From assembly GCA_948844705.1 (NCBI GenBank), contig CAQNVT010000021.1:1-6483 (forward strand): 6,483 nucleotides of DNA, written 5' to 3'. Origin of the DNA: an uncultured Dorea sp. (GTDB lineage: Bacteria; Bacillota; Clostridia; Lachnospirales; Lachnospiraceae). Below the pieces are notes generated by a model, which searched no databases, had not been told where the DNA came from, and worked only from the letters and a program-made list of their open reading frames with translations. A program made the position numbers and the translations under genes. Below are positions 1 through 6,459 of this stretch, in pieces. Position 1 is the stretch's first letter. Every line of letters begins with the position of its first letter.

Positions 1-93
1 ACAGTGGACATTTCTAAATTTTCCACCCTTTTCAGTTTTCCTCGCCTTATTTCACTTCCTAAAGTGCGTAGTTCTCATTTTCCGTGTTTTTCA
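1..93. mobile_element. Possible terminus of an insertion sequence (IS21-like?)
   Basis: This stretch is strongly T/C-rich on the + strand and unlike the purine-rich coding strand that follows. It holds four related motifs ending in TTCC at about 24, 41, 59 and 83 (TCTAAATTTTCC, TTTTCAGTTTTCC, TTTCACTTCC, TTCTCATTTTCC). It ends in CA at 92-93, so on the - strand it begins with TG and carries repeated GGAAAA-N-TGARAA units. A TG...CA terminus with several internal repeats is known for IS21-family ends, where the IstA transposase binds. The position, directly abutting an apparent ABC ATPase tail, fits an insertion. No transposase gene is inside the window, the other end and any target duplication are out of view, and the family is inferred, so confidence is limited. 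An unusual non-coding spacer is the alternative. Confidence 0.4.
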
Positions 94-139
94 GGTTGAG
101 GACGGAAGGCTCGGCGAGCTGGGAGGTGAGTCAGATTGA
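94..139 (+). pseudogene. C-terminal tail of an ABC transporter ATP-binding protein, apparently truncated
   Basis: Reading GTT from 95, the frame gives VEDGRLGELGGESD and then TGA at 137-139. A V/I/M-E-D-G-R/K tail is characteristic of the last strand of ABC ATPases that partner FtsX/MacB-type permeases, where the ATPase gene usually lies directly upstream. The stop overlaps the TTG start of the permease, and the permease Shine-Dalgarno (GGAGGTGA, 122-129) lies inside this tail, which points to original translational coupling. The same frame stays open back to position 2, but the residues it would encode there (phenylalanine-rich, hydrophobic) do not resemble the D-loop/H-loop region of an ATPase. 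The gene therefore seems to be cut just upstream of this tail. An intact but divergent upstream protein cannot be fully excluded because the window starts here. Confidence 0.45.
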
Positions 140-2487
140 AAAGCTATCTGGATCTGATTCAAATATCAGCAAAGCAGCATAAGAAGGGGAACCGGATGAC
201 CAGACTGTGTATTGTGCTGGCAGTATTCCTTGTTACAGTGATCTTTGGCATGGCGGATATGGAAATGCGCTCTCAGCTTATCCAGGCGGTAAAAACAGAC
301 GGGAGCTGGCACGCGTGCTTTACAGTGAATAGGAAGCAGGGCCTTCTGCTAAAGGAACGTCCGGAGATAGAAAGCATAGCGCAGTACGGAGCGCTCAATT
401 ATTATTTGAAGGATGGATATCAGATCGAAGGAACGGAAACGGTGATCTGCGGGTTTGACGAGGAGCTTCTTGAGATGTTTCCGGCAGCAGAGCTTGTGGA
501 AGGTACATTCCCGAAAACGCCAAAGGAGGCGGTGCTGAATGAAAATGTCAAGGCACGGCTTGGCCTTAAGGCGGGAGACAAGGTTCGTGTGACAATGCCG
601 CAGGGAGAGGCAAAGGAGTATCAGATTACCGGGTTTACGAAGGATACAGTGCTGGAGGCAGAGCATGATGCGTTTGGCATGTGCCTTAATACAGACGGCT
701 TTTCTTCCTTGCCCTCAGGCGAAGAGAAGGAAGAGGACCGGGAAGTACTCTATTATGTCAGGTTCCGGCGGTTTTGCAATATCCAGAAGGCGATTCGTGA
801 AATCAGCACACAGTTTGGACTCGGAGAAAAACAGGTGGGACAGAATGCAAAGGTTCTGATGCTGATGTTTCAGAGCAGGGATCCCTATATGATGCAGTTT
901 TATTTTGTGGCGGCAGTGTTAGCGGTATTGGTAGTAATTGCAGGAATTTTTATGATCACGGCAAGTATGAACAGCAATATTGCCGGCCGTACGGAGTTTT
1001 TTGGTATGATACGATGTCTCGGGGCTACGGGAAAGCAGGTTATCCGGTTTGTCAGAAGAGAAGCATTCCGCTGGTGCAGGACAGCAATCCCCGCCGGGTT
1101 GGCGGGAGGGATCATTGTAGTATGGATATTGTGCGGGATGCTGCGGTATCTAAGTCCGGGACTTTTTGAAGGACTTCCTGTGTTTGGGATCAGTTATCCG
1201 GGAACGGCCGCCGGAGTGATCGTAGGATTTATTACGGTATTTTTAGCGTCGGGCTCTCCGGCAAAGCGTGCGGCGAGAGTGTCCCCGCTTGCCGCGGTTT
1301 CCGGAAATGCCGGAACCGTCAAGGCGGCGAAAAAAGCTGCGCATACAAGGATCTTTAAGGTGGATACGGCGCTGGGGATCCATCATGCCTCCGGCAGTAA
1401 GAAAAATTTCTTTTTGGTGACAGGCTCCTTTGCATTCAGTATTATTTTGTTTCTTTCCTTTAGTACAGCGATTGATTTTATGCACCATGCAATCACACCG
1501 CTTCGCCCGTCGGCTCCGGATATCTCCATACAGCCGGAGGATAACGGGAAGCGGATCCCGGCGGAGCTTGCCGGAGAATTGGAAAAATTATCAGGAGTGA
1601 AGCATGTATTTGGGAGAAATTATGCAGAATTTACGGAGACGGAGAGCGGAAGAGATATTACTGTGATTTCTTATGATGAGCAGCAGTTTCACTGGCTTGA
1701 GGACTCTGTCCTTGAAGGAGATGTGAAGGCGGCGGCAGACGGAAAAGGCGTTATCTCTGTATTCAGAGGAGAAGATACGCCTGAACAGGGAAGCAGTCTT
1801 AACCTGTCGGCCGGCGGAAGAGAAAAGGAGCTTCTGGTAGTGGGCACGGCAGAAGGAATCTATGACAATATAGATGCTTCGGCAGACGCCGTAATATGTT
1901 CCAAAGAAGTATTTTATGCGCTGACCGGAGAGAAGGATTATATGGTGCTTGACATACAGCTTGAGAAAGGCACGGAGGATTCTCCGGTACAAAGGATCAG
2001 GGAGGCGGCAGAGCAGGAATGCGGCGGAAGCATTACTTTTTCTGATAAAAGGCCCGGAAATCAGGAGGTAAGAGGAGCCAGCTATTCTATGTCGGTATTC
2101 CTCTATGGATTTCTGGCGGTGATCGCACTGATCGCATTTTTCAATATTATAAACTGCATTGCCATGAGCGTCTCCGCACGAATGCGGGAATACGGAGCGA
2201 TGCGGGCGGTCGGGATGAGCACAGGGCAGCTGGTCCGGATGGTATTTAGTGAGACGATGACGTATATGATCTTTGGCGCCGTCTTCGGGTGCCTGACGGG
2301 TCTGCCGCTTAACAGAGTTTTGTTTACGTCTCTTGTAACCTCCAGATGGGGCGAGGAGTGGAGGGTTCCCGGATGGGAGCTTCTGGTTATTGTGATCATC
2401 ATGCTTGCGGCTGTTTTGCTGGCGGTTATGGGACCGGCAGGGCGGATCAGAAGGATGACGGTGGCAGATACGATCAGCAGGGAATAG
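136..2487 (+). CDS. ABC transporter permease, FtsX/MacB-like, two FtsX modules
   Basis: This is a 783-residue integral membrane permease of the FtsX/MacB/BceB type. Such proteins pair with a cytosolic ATPase to move or sense lipophilic or peptide substrates at the membrane, by mechanotransmission rather than a classic transport channel. I see about eight membrane segments: near 22-41, 254-278, 318-339, 352-372, 424-446, 653-680, 706-728 and 745-766. Large extracytoplasmic domains lie between them (about 45-250 and 447-650), so the layout is one anchor plus three helices, twice. FtsX signatures are RTEFFGMIRCLGATGKQ (about 285-301), ARVSPLAAVSG (380-390) and MREYGAMRAVGMS (683-695). The start is TTG at 136, chosen because GGAGGTGA at 122-129 sits 6 bases upstream and the start overlaps the stop of the preceding ATPase tail. 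The length is usual for the two-module family. The substrate cannot be told, and the ATPase partner appears lost at this locus, so function may be impaired. Confidence 0.9.
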   Translation: MKSYLDLIQISAKQHKKGNRMTRLCIVLAVFLVTVIFGMADMEMRSQLIQAVKTDGSWHACFTVNRKQGLLLKERPEIESIAQYGALNYYLKDGYQIEGTETVICGFDEELLEMFPAAELVEGTFPKTPKEAVLNENVKARLGLKAGDKVRVTMPQGEAKEYQITGFTKDTVLEAEHDAFGMCLNTDGFSSLPSGEEKEEDREVLYYVRFRRFCNIQKAIREISTQFGLGEKQVGQNAKVLMLMFQSRDPYMMQFYFVAAVLAVLVVIAGIFMITASMNSNIAGRTEFFGMIRCLGATGKQVIRFVRREAFRWCRTAIPAGLAGGIIVVWILCGMLRYLSPGLFEGLPVFGISYPGTAAGVIVGFITVFLASGSPAKRAARVSPLAAVSGNAGTVKAAKKAAHTRIFKVDTALGIHHASGSKKNFFLVTGSFAFSIILFLSFSTAIDFMHHAITPLRPSAPDISIQPEDNGKRIPAELAGELEKLSGVKHVFGRNYAEFTETESGRDITVISYDEQQFHWLEDSVLEGDVKAAADGKGVISVFRGEDTPEQGSSLNLSAGGREKELLVVGTAEGIYDNIDASADAVICSKEVFYALTGEKDYMVLDIQLEKGTEDSPVQRIREAAEQECGGSITFSDKRPGNQEVRGASYSMSVFLYGFLAVIALIAFFNIINCIAMSVSARMREYGAMRAVGMSTGQLVRMVFSETMTYMIFGAVFGCLTGLPLNRVLFTSLVTSRWGEEWRVPGWELLVIVIIMLAAVLLAVMGPAGRIRRMTVADTISRE

Positions 2488-2510
2488 AATATTAATGAGG
2501 GAGTGATTTT

Positions 2511-3236
2511 ATGGGTGATAAGAGGGTAAATTTTGTATTCGATTTGGATGACACCATGTATGACCTGATGCAGCCGTTTAAAAAGGCGCATGATAAATTG
2601 TTTGCAGAGAGGACACATGCGGACTGCGAGGAGCTTTTTAAGAAATCAAGGGTCTATTCGGACATCCTGCTTGAACAGGAAAGGGAGGGGAAGATAGCAA
2701 AGGAGGATGCTTTTTATGAAAGACTCAGGCTGACCTACGGTGATGCGGGGCTTACGGTAAAAAGAGAAGAGGGAGACCGTTTCGAGGCAGAGTACCGTTA
2801 TCATCAGACGCGGATTGAGATGTTTGACTTTATGGAGGAGGTTCTTGATTTTTGTACGGAGGCACGGACCGGGCTTGCAGTGCTTACGAACGGAAACGGC
2901 GAGGGGCAGAGGAGAAAAACCGCTGCCCTGAAGCTATGGAGATGGTTTGAGGATGAATGGGTCTTTCCCACCGGAGAGATTGGTTATCATAAGCCGGATG
3001 TCCGGGCCTTTAAGGAGGTGGAGAGGCGTATGGATTTTCTGCCGGAGGATACCTGGTACATAGGAGATACCTACGAATCCGATGTAACTGGGGCGAAGGC
3101 GTCAGGATGGCGCACAATCTGGCTGAATCACAGAGGACGCCGCTGCCCCGTAAAGGTAAGTGAAGCGACGGAGGAATTAAAGAGCGGGAAAGAACTTTTG
3201 CCGCTGCTTCAATGTATTGTTGCGAATACAGTATGA
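2511..3236 (+). CDS. HAD-family hydrolase (phosphatase, subfamily IA type)
   Basis: A 241-residue soluble cytosolic phosphohydrolase of the haloacid dehalogenase superfamily, all four HAD motifs present. Motif I is FDLDDT with nucleophile Asp11 and acid/base Asp13. Motif II is LTNG with Thr126. Motif III is the Lys161 in GYHKPD. Motif IV is IGDTYESD with Asp186 and Asp191 for Mg2+. A helical cap is inserted between motifs I and II (about 18-105), which is the subfamily I arrangement seen in YjjG-like nucleotidases, phosphoglycolate phosphatases and similar enzymes. Substrates of such proteins cannot be read from sequence; nucleotide or sugar phosphates are usual. The ATG at 2511 has GGGAG at 2499-2503, 7 bases upstream. 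It lies 23 bases after the permease stop on the same strand, so it is probably read through from that gene. No missing catalytic residue is seen. Confidence 0.9.
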   Translation: MGDKRVNFVFDLDDTMYDLMQPFKKAHDKLFAERTHADCEELFKKSRVYSDILLEQEREGKIAKEDAFYERLRLTYGDAGLTVKREEGDRFEAEYRYHQTRIEMFDFMEEVLDFCTEARTGLAVLTNGNGEGQRRKTAALKLWRWFEDEWVFPTGEIGYHKPDVRAFKEVERRMDFLPEDTWYIGDTYESDVTGAKASGWRTIWLNHRGRRCPVKVSEATEELKSGKELLPLLQCIVANTV

Positions 3237-3248
3237 ATGGTGTATACT
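3220..3248 (+). promoter_or_regulatory. Likely sigma-A promoter for the BMP-like gene
   Basis: A TTGCGA -35 box at 3220-3225 and a TATACT -10 box at 3243-3248 are separated by exactly 17 bases. The promoter starts inside the last codons of the HAD gene, and transcription would begin near 3255, leaving a leader of about 38 bases before the ATG at 3293. A short inverted repeat, AGTAT at 3230-3234 and ATACT at 3244-3248, overlaps the -10 box and could be an operator, but at 5 bases it may be chance. The -10 box is close to consensus and the -35 box is weaker. Confidence 0.5.
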
Positions 3249-3292
3249 TTACCTGCAAAGAAAGATAATAAAACAGTGAAATGGAGAATTAT

Positions 3293-5221
3293 ATGGCGTT
3301 AGAAGATTATGTAAAAGCCTACAAGCTTGGGAAACGGGATTATCAGTATCGGATGCTCCACGGGATGCAGCCTACCGTACAGGTTCTTGACGATATACTT
3401 CCGGGGCGCGGAACTTATTCAGAGGTTCCGCTGGGACTGGTTCAAATACCGATCGATCAGATCGTGGGGACAAAGACCGGCGGAAGAAGCAGTGCATTTG
3501 CCAGCAACTTTATGCCGATTTTAAGAGAAAATACGGAGTTTGCTTCCAAGTGGTCAAGCCTCAGTACAAGTCATGTAGAGGAAGGGATCAGGGAGCCGAT
3601 CAAGGCCTATGAATATATGAACAAGTTTTATGTGCTGGAGGGAAACAAGCGGGTCAGCGTCATGAAATTTTTTGGTGTTGCCGCGGTTCCGGGCGTTGTT
3701 ACGAGAATTATTCCGAAGCGCACGGATGAAAAGGAAAATAAGATCTACTACGAATTTCTGGATTTTTATGAATTGTCCAGGGTGAATTATATCTGGTTCT
3801 CAGAGGAGGGAAGCTTTGCAAAGCTTCAGAAGGAAGTCGGAAAGGGGGCGGATGAGGTCTGGTCAGAGGATGACAAGCTGACCTTCAGCTCTGTCTACCG
3901 GAGGTTCTGCTCGGAATACAGACAGATCAACGAGGCGCAGAAGGGAGACGACGAGCTTAACATTCTGCCGGGCGACGCATTTTTGTCCTTTATTACGCTG
4001 TATGGCTATGAGGAGCTCTATGAGATGACGACGAAGGAGCTTAAGACCCTGATCTCCGACAGCTGGGAGGAGTTTAAGCTTCTTGAGAAAAAGGAGGAGT
4101 CCGTTGACTTAAAGCTGGATCCGAATAATGAGAAAAAGCCGCTCTTAAACCTTCTCCTTCCGACAGGAATGACGAAGCTTAAGATTGCATTTGTGTATGC
4201 AAAGACCGCGTCATCTTCGGCGTGGACCTATGCCCATGAGCTTGGAAGACTGCACCTGGAGCAGACGTTTCCGGAAAAAGTCAGCACGGTTTATTATGAC
4301 AATGTAACGGAGGAAACGGTTGAGACAGTTATAGAAGAGGCTATCCGGGATGAATGCGATATTATCTTTACGACTTCGCCGGCCTTTGTGCAGGCAAGCG
4401 TTAAGGCGGCAATCGCGCACACGGATGTGCGGATACTGAACTGCTCGCTTAATACATCCCATCGGTATATCAGGACGTACTATGCGCGTATGCATGAGGC
4501 GAAATTTATGATGGGAGCGATTGCGGGAGCAATGGCGGAAAACAATAAGCTGGCGTATGTTGCGGATATGCCTATTTACGGATCGATTGCCAATATCAAT
4601 GCGTTTGCACTGGGAGCAAAGATGATCAATCCCCGTGCGGAGGTTTATCTGGAGTGGTCTTCTCTGAAGGATCAGGATATTTACGATAAAATACGGAAAA
4701 CAGATGCGAGCTGCATTTCAGGAAAGGATATGGTGATTCCGGAGGAGTCCTCCAGGTATTTCGGACTCTATACACTGGAAAATGACTGGCCCAGAAGCCT
4801 TGCCATGCCTCTGTGGCACTGGGGAAAATTTTACGAGCGGCTTGTCCGCACGATCATGGACGGAACGTGGAAATATGACGACAAATCTCCGGAGAAAAAG
4901 GCGATCAATTACTGGTGGGGCATGTCCTCGGGAGTGATCGATGTCATATGCTCCAAAAATCTGCCGATCGGTACGAGACGGCTTGTAGAGCTGCTTAAGC
5001 ATACGATCAGCAGCGGGGAATTTAATCCGTTTTCCGGTATTTTATATTCTCAGGACGGCATTGTCCAGGACGACCCGAATGTAAGCCTTACTCCGGAGCA
5101 GATTGCGAAAATGGACTGGCTGGCCGAAAATGTGATCGGTTCTCTTCCGAAGGAATATGAGCTCCAGGAACAGGCAAAGCCGACGGTATTGCAGCAGGGA
5201 GTAAAAAAAGAGGAAGGTTAG
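3293..5221 (+). CDS. Cytosolic BMP/PnrA-like ligand-binding protein with ParB-like N-terminal region
   Basis: A 642-residue protein in two parts. Residues about 49-131 resemble the ParB/sulfiredoxin-like fold: IPIDQIV near the start, then REPIKAYEYMNKFYVLEG followed by NKRVSVMKFFG, the pattern of a ParB box II (EGNKRV at 116-121). Residues about 130-290 are charged and mostly helical, with no function I recognise. Residues about 296-551 resemble the BMP/PnrA/Med family of purine nucleoside-binding proteins: KIAFVYAKT opening strand, a DIIFTTSPAF segment, and GAIAGAMAENNKLAYVADMP followed by an AFALGAKMINPRAEVYLEW stretch. Typical BMP proteins are secreted lipoproteins of ABC importers, but this one has no signal peptide, lipobox or membrane segment and should be cytosolic. 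The start at 3293 is chosen over the in-frame ATG at 3281 because GGAG at 3283-3286 sits 6 bases before it, while 3281 has no ribosome binding site. It has its own likely promoter, and the metallophosphoesterase follows 8 bases later. A nucleoside-sensing or regulatory role is inference. Confidence 0.85.
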   Translation: MALEDYVKAYKLGKRDYQYRMLHGMQPTVQVLDDILPGRGTYSEVPLGLVQIPIDQIVGTKTGGRSSAFASNFMPILRENTEFASKWSSLSTSHVEEGIREPIKAYEYMNKFYVLEGNKRVSVMKFFGVAAVPGVVTRIIPKRTDEKENKIYYEFLDFYELSRVNYIWFSEEGSFAKLQKEVGKGADEVWSEDDKLTFSSVYRRFCSEYRQINEAQKGDDELNILPGDAFLSFITLYGYEELYEMTTKELKTLISDSWEEFKLLEKKEESVDLKLDPNNEKKPLLNLLLPTGMTKLKIAFVYAKTASSSAWTYAHELGRLHLEQTFPEKVSTVYYDNVTEETVETVIEEAIRDECDIIFTTSPAFVQASVKAAIAHTDVRILNCSLNTSHRYIRTYYARMHEAKFMMGAIAGAMAENNKLAYVADMPIYGSIANINAFALGAKMINPRAEVYLEWSSLKDQDIYDKIRKTDASCISGKDMVIPEESSRYFGLYTLENDWPRSLAMPLWHWGKFYERLVRTIMDGTWKYDDKSPEKKAINYWWGMSSGVIDVICSKNLPIGTRRLVELLKHTISSGEFNPFSGILYSQDGIVQDDPNVSLTPEQIAKMDWLAENVIGSLPKEYELQEQAKPTVLQQGVKKEEG

Positions 5222-5229
5222 ATACATTT

Positions 5230-5847
5230 ATGAGGATACTTGCAATTGCAGACGAGGAGTCGGCCTATCTGTGGGATTATTTTGATAGGAGCAAGCTTGA
5301 GGGAGTGGATCTGATTATTTCCTGCGGAGATCTGGCGCCGGAGTATTTGTCATTTCTTACGACGCTTACATCAATTCCTGTTCTGTATGTGCATGGAAAC
5401 CATGATGAAAAATACGACAGAAATCCGCCGGAGGGCTGCATCTGTATTGACGATACTATATATGTGCATGACGGGATACGGATTCTGGGGCTCGGAGGAT
5501 CCATGCGCTACAGCTCCGGAAAATATCAGTATACGGAATTTCAGATGCTCTCAAGAGTCAGGAGGCTTGCGTTTCAGCTGTTTCGGAGGAGAGGATTTGA
5601 TATTCTGGTAACGCACGCGCCGGCATATCAGCTAAATGACGGCGAGGATCTGCCTCACCAGGGGTTTAAGGCATTTTTGACACTGCTTCAGAAATACCGC
5701 CCCAGCTTCTTTCTTCACGGACATGTGCATATGTCTTACGGAAGAAAGTACAAGCGCTATGATAAATATGAGGATACACATGTGATCAATGCTTTTGAGA
5801 GGTGTATTTTTGATTATGAGGATGAGAATGTAGGAGAGCATATCTAG
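5230..5847 (+). CDS. Calcineurin-like metallophosphoesterase
   Basis: A 205-residue soluble metallophosphoesterase that would hydrolyse a phosphoester, most likely with Mn2+ or another divalent pair. Visible family motifs are the N-terminal metal Asp8 in IADEES, CGDL (Gly33-Asp34), the GNHD motif (56-59, with Asn57 and His58), VTHAP with His129, and GHVH (164-167, His165 and His167). The first motif is normally D-x-H, but here it is D-E-E, so a metal-ligand His is replaced by Glu10. All other core residues are present. Length and simple architecture match the YfcE/MJ0936-type small phosphodiesterases. ATG at 5230 has AGGAAGG at 5211-5217, 12 bases upstream and inside the end of the preceding gene. 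The 8-base gap from the BMP-like gene argues for co-transcription and a shared job. The substrate is unknown; a cyclic nucleotide or small phosphoester would suit the neighbour. Confidence 0.9.
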   Translation: MRILAIADEESAYLWDYFDRSKLEGVDLIISCGDLAPEYLSFLTTLTSIPVLYVHGNHDEKYDRNPPEGCICIDDTIYVHDGIRILGLGGSMRYSSGKYQYTEFQMLSRVRRLAFQLFRRRGFDILVTHAPAYQLNDGEDLPHQGFKAFLTLLQKYRPSFFLHGHVHMSYGRKYKRYDKYEDTHVINAFERCIFDYEDENVGEHI

Positions 5848-5872
5848 TACAACTTAGTATTCGGTGTACTAG
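5844..5872. repeat. Inverted repeat in the gap upstream of the CsoR-like gene
   Basis: CTAGTACA at 5844-5851 and TGTACTAG at 5865-5872 are perfect 8-base inverted copies with a 13-base spacer. The left arm covers the stop codon of the metallophosphoesterase gene. A nested weaker repeat, TAGTA at 5855-5859 and TACTA at 5867-5871, shares the right arm. No run of T follows, so it does not look like a Rho-independent terminator. Its place, 36 bases before the regulator start, would suit an operator, possibly autoregulatory. It lacks the G/C-rich core known for CsoR operators. Confidence 0.4.
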
Positions 5873-5907
5873 TCAATATCCGTTGGGAAAGATCAGGAGG
5901 AAGAGCC

Positions 5908-6210
5908 ATGAGCGAGAGCAGAGAATGCTGCCATAAGAAGAAAGAACGTTCGGAAAAGGAGTACAGGGATCTGTTAAACCGTTTAAGCCGTGTGGAGGGA
6001 CAGATCCGGGGAATAAAGAAAATGCTTGAGGAGGATGCTTACTGTACGGATATTCTGATCCAGGTATCTGCTGCGAATGCCGCTCTTAACAGCTTTAATA
6101 AGGTTTTGCTTGCGGAGCACATCCGCACCTGTGTGGCGGAGGATATTCGCAATGGCAAAGAGGATACGATCGATGAGCTTGTAGTTACCCTCCAAAAATT
6201 AATGAAATGA
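5908..6210 (+). CDS. CsoR/FrmR-family metal-sensing transcriptional repressor
   Basis: A 100-residue all-helical regulator of the DUF156 family, which acts as a homotetramer and releases DNA on binding a metal ion or other ligand. The family signature NRLSRVEGQIRGIKKMLEE (24-42) is clear. The sensing residues are Tyr45-Cys46, His71 and Cys75 (EHIRTCV), which is the Cys-His-Cys set of Cu(I)-binding CsoR proteins rather than the Cys-Cys pair of persulfide sensor CstR. The N-terminal tail also carries Cys7, Cys8 and His9 (ECCHKKK), which could add metal ligands. ATG at 5908 has a perfect AGGAGG at 5895-5900, 7 bases upstream. Copper operons usually have copZ and copA next to csoR; none is visible here, so the target may lie elsewhere or the ligand may be another metal. 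The following gene is a cell-envelope-like protein. Confidence 0.92.
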   Translation: MSESRECCHKKKERSEKEYRDLLNRLSRVEGQIRGIKKMLEEDAYCTDILIQVSAANAALNSFNKVLLAEHIRTCVAEDIRNGKEDTIDELVVTLQKLMK

Positions 6211-6236
6211 AAATCAAAGATTCCGGTTATATTTTT

Positions 6237-6264
6237 TTGACCTCTCCACTACAATGAGTAATAA
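6237..6264 (+). promoter_or_regulatory. Likely promoter of the secreted protein gene at 6289
   Basis: A TTGACC -35 box at 6237-6242 is followed after 16 bases by TAATAA at 6259-6264. The -35 box has five of six consensus bases, and transcription would start about 15 bases before the ATG at 6289. A run of seven T (6232-6238) precedes and overlaps it. No stable hairpin before that run is seen, so it is not called as a terminator of the regulator gene. Confidence 0.45.
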
Positions 6265-6288
6265 TAGATATTGTATGGAGAAATGGAA

Positions 6289-6459
6289 ATGAAACGATTT
6301 CTGGCGCTATTTTTGTGTGTCGTCCTCTGGTCGGCGCCTGTTCTGGCAACAGATACGGCAGATACAGCAGACACGGCAGATACGGCAGACACAGCAGATG
6401 AGGCTTCTACAGGCAGCGGGAATGAAGGAGGCATAGATGTATCCGCACCGTCTGCATAA
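6289..6459 (+). pseudogene. Start of a secreted DacF-like D-Ala-D-Ala carboxypeptidase, frame broken
   Basis: The frame encodes 56 residues: a signal peptide (MKRFLALFLCVVLWSAPVLA, likely cut after VLA), then DTA repeated five times, and a tail ending IDVSAPSA before TAA. In penicillin-binding-protein-type carboxypeptidases (DacF/PBP5) the mature domain opens with a V/I-x-APSA-ILME-type motif, so the stop falls inside that motif. Leu-Met-Glu-Glu, the likely continuation, appears in the +1 frame at 6470-6481, so an insertion or deletion near 6456-6470 is suspected. This is either a true broken gene, an assembly error near the window end, or a genuine short secreted peptide. The start at 6289 is preferred over 6283 and a TTG at 6271 because GGAG at 6277-6280 lies 8 bases before it. 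The family call rests on the short motif only, since the window ends at 6483. Confidence 0.5.
6352..6396 (+). repeat. Five-copy 9-base tandem repeat encoding Asp-Thr-Ala
   Basis: Five consecutive units of the form GAY-ACR-GCA (GATACGGCA and variants) lie directly after the signal peptide of the secreted protein. The unit is a multiple of three, so copy-number change would lengthen or shorten an Asp-Thr-Ala linker without shifting frame. Third-position differences between units suggest the array is not of very recent origin. Confidence 0.9.

Noticed and set aside
2..139. Open frame running from the left edge through to the stop at 139
   Set aside because: The first 30 residues or so are a Phe-rich hydrophobic string unlike an ABC ATPase, and the base composition changes near 93. 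Only the last 14 codons look real.
2103..2618. A 171-residue open frame on the - strand
   Set aside because: It lies opposite the permease end and the HAD start, both with clear family motifs, has no ribosome binding site of note, and reads as a shadow frame.
3281..3292. Upstream in-frame ATG as the start of the BMP-like protein
   Set aside because: No ribosome binding site precedes it, and its own second and third codon region supplies the GGAG for the ATG at 3293.
6211..6240. Possible terminator after the CsoR-like gene at the run of seven T
   Set aside because: No GC-rich hairpin can be folded directly before the T-run; the sequence fits better as the -35 region of the next promoter.
6352..6396. 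CRISPR-like or phase-variation repeat
   Set aside because: The units are contiguous without spacers and are a multiple of three, so they neither form a CRISPR array nor switch the reading frame.
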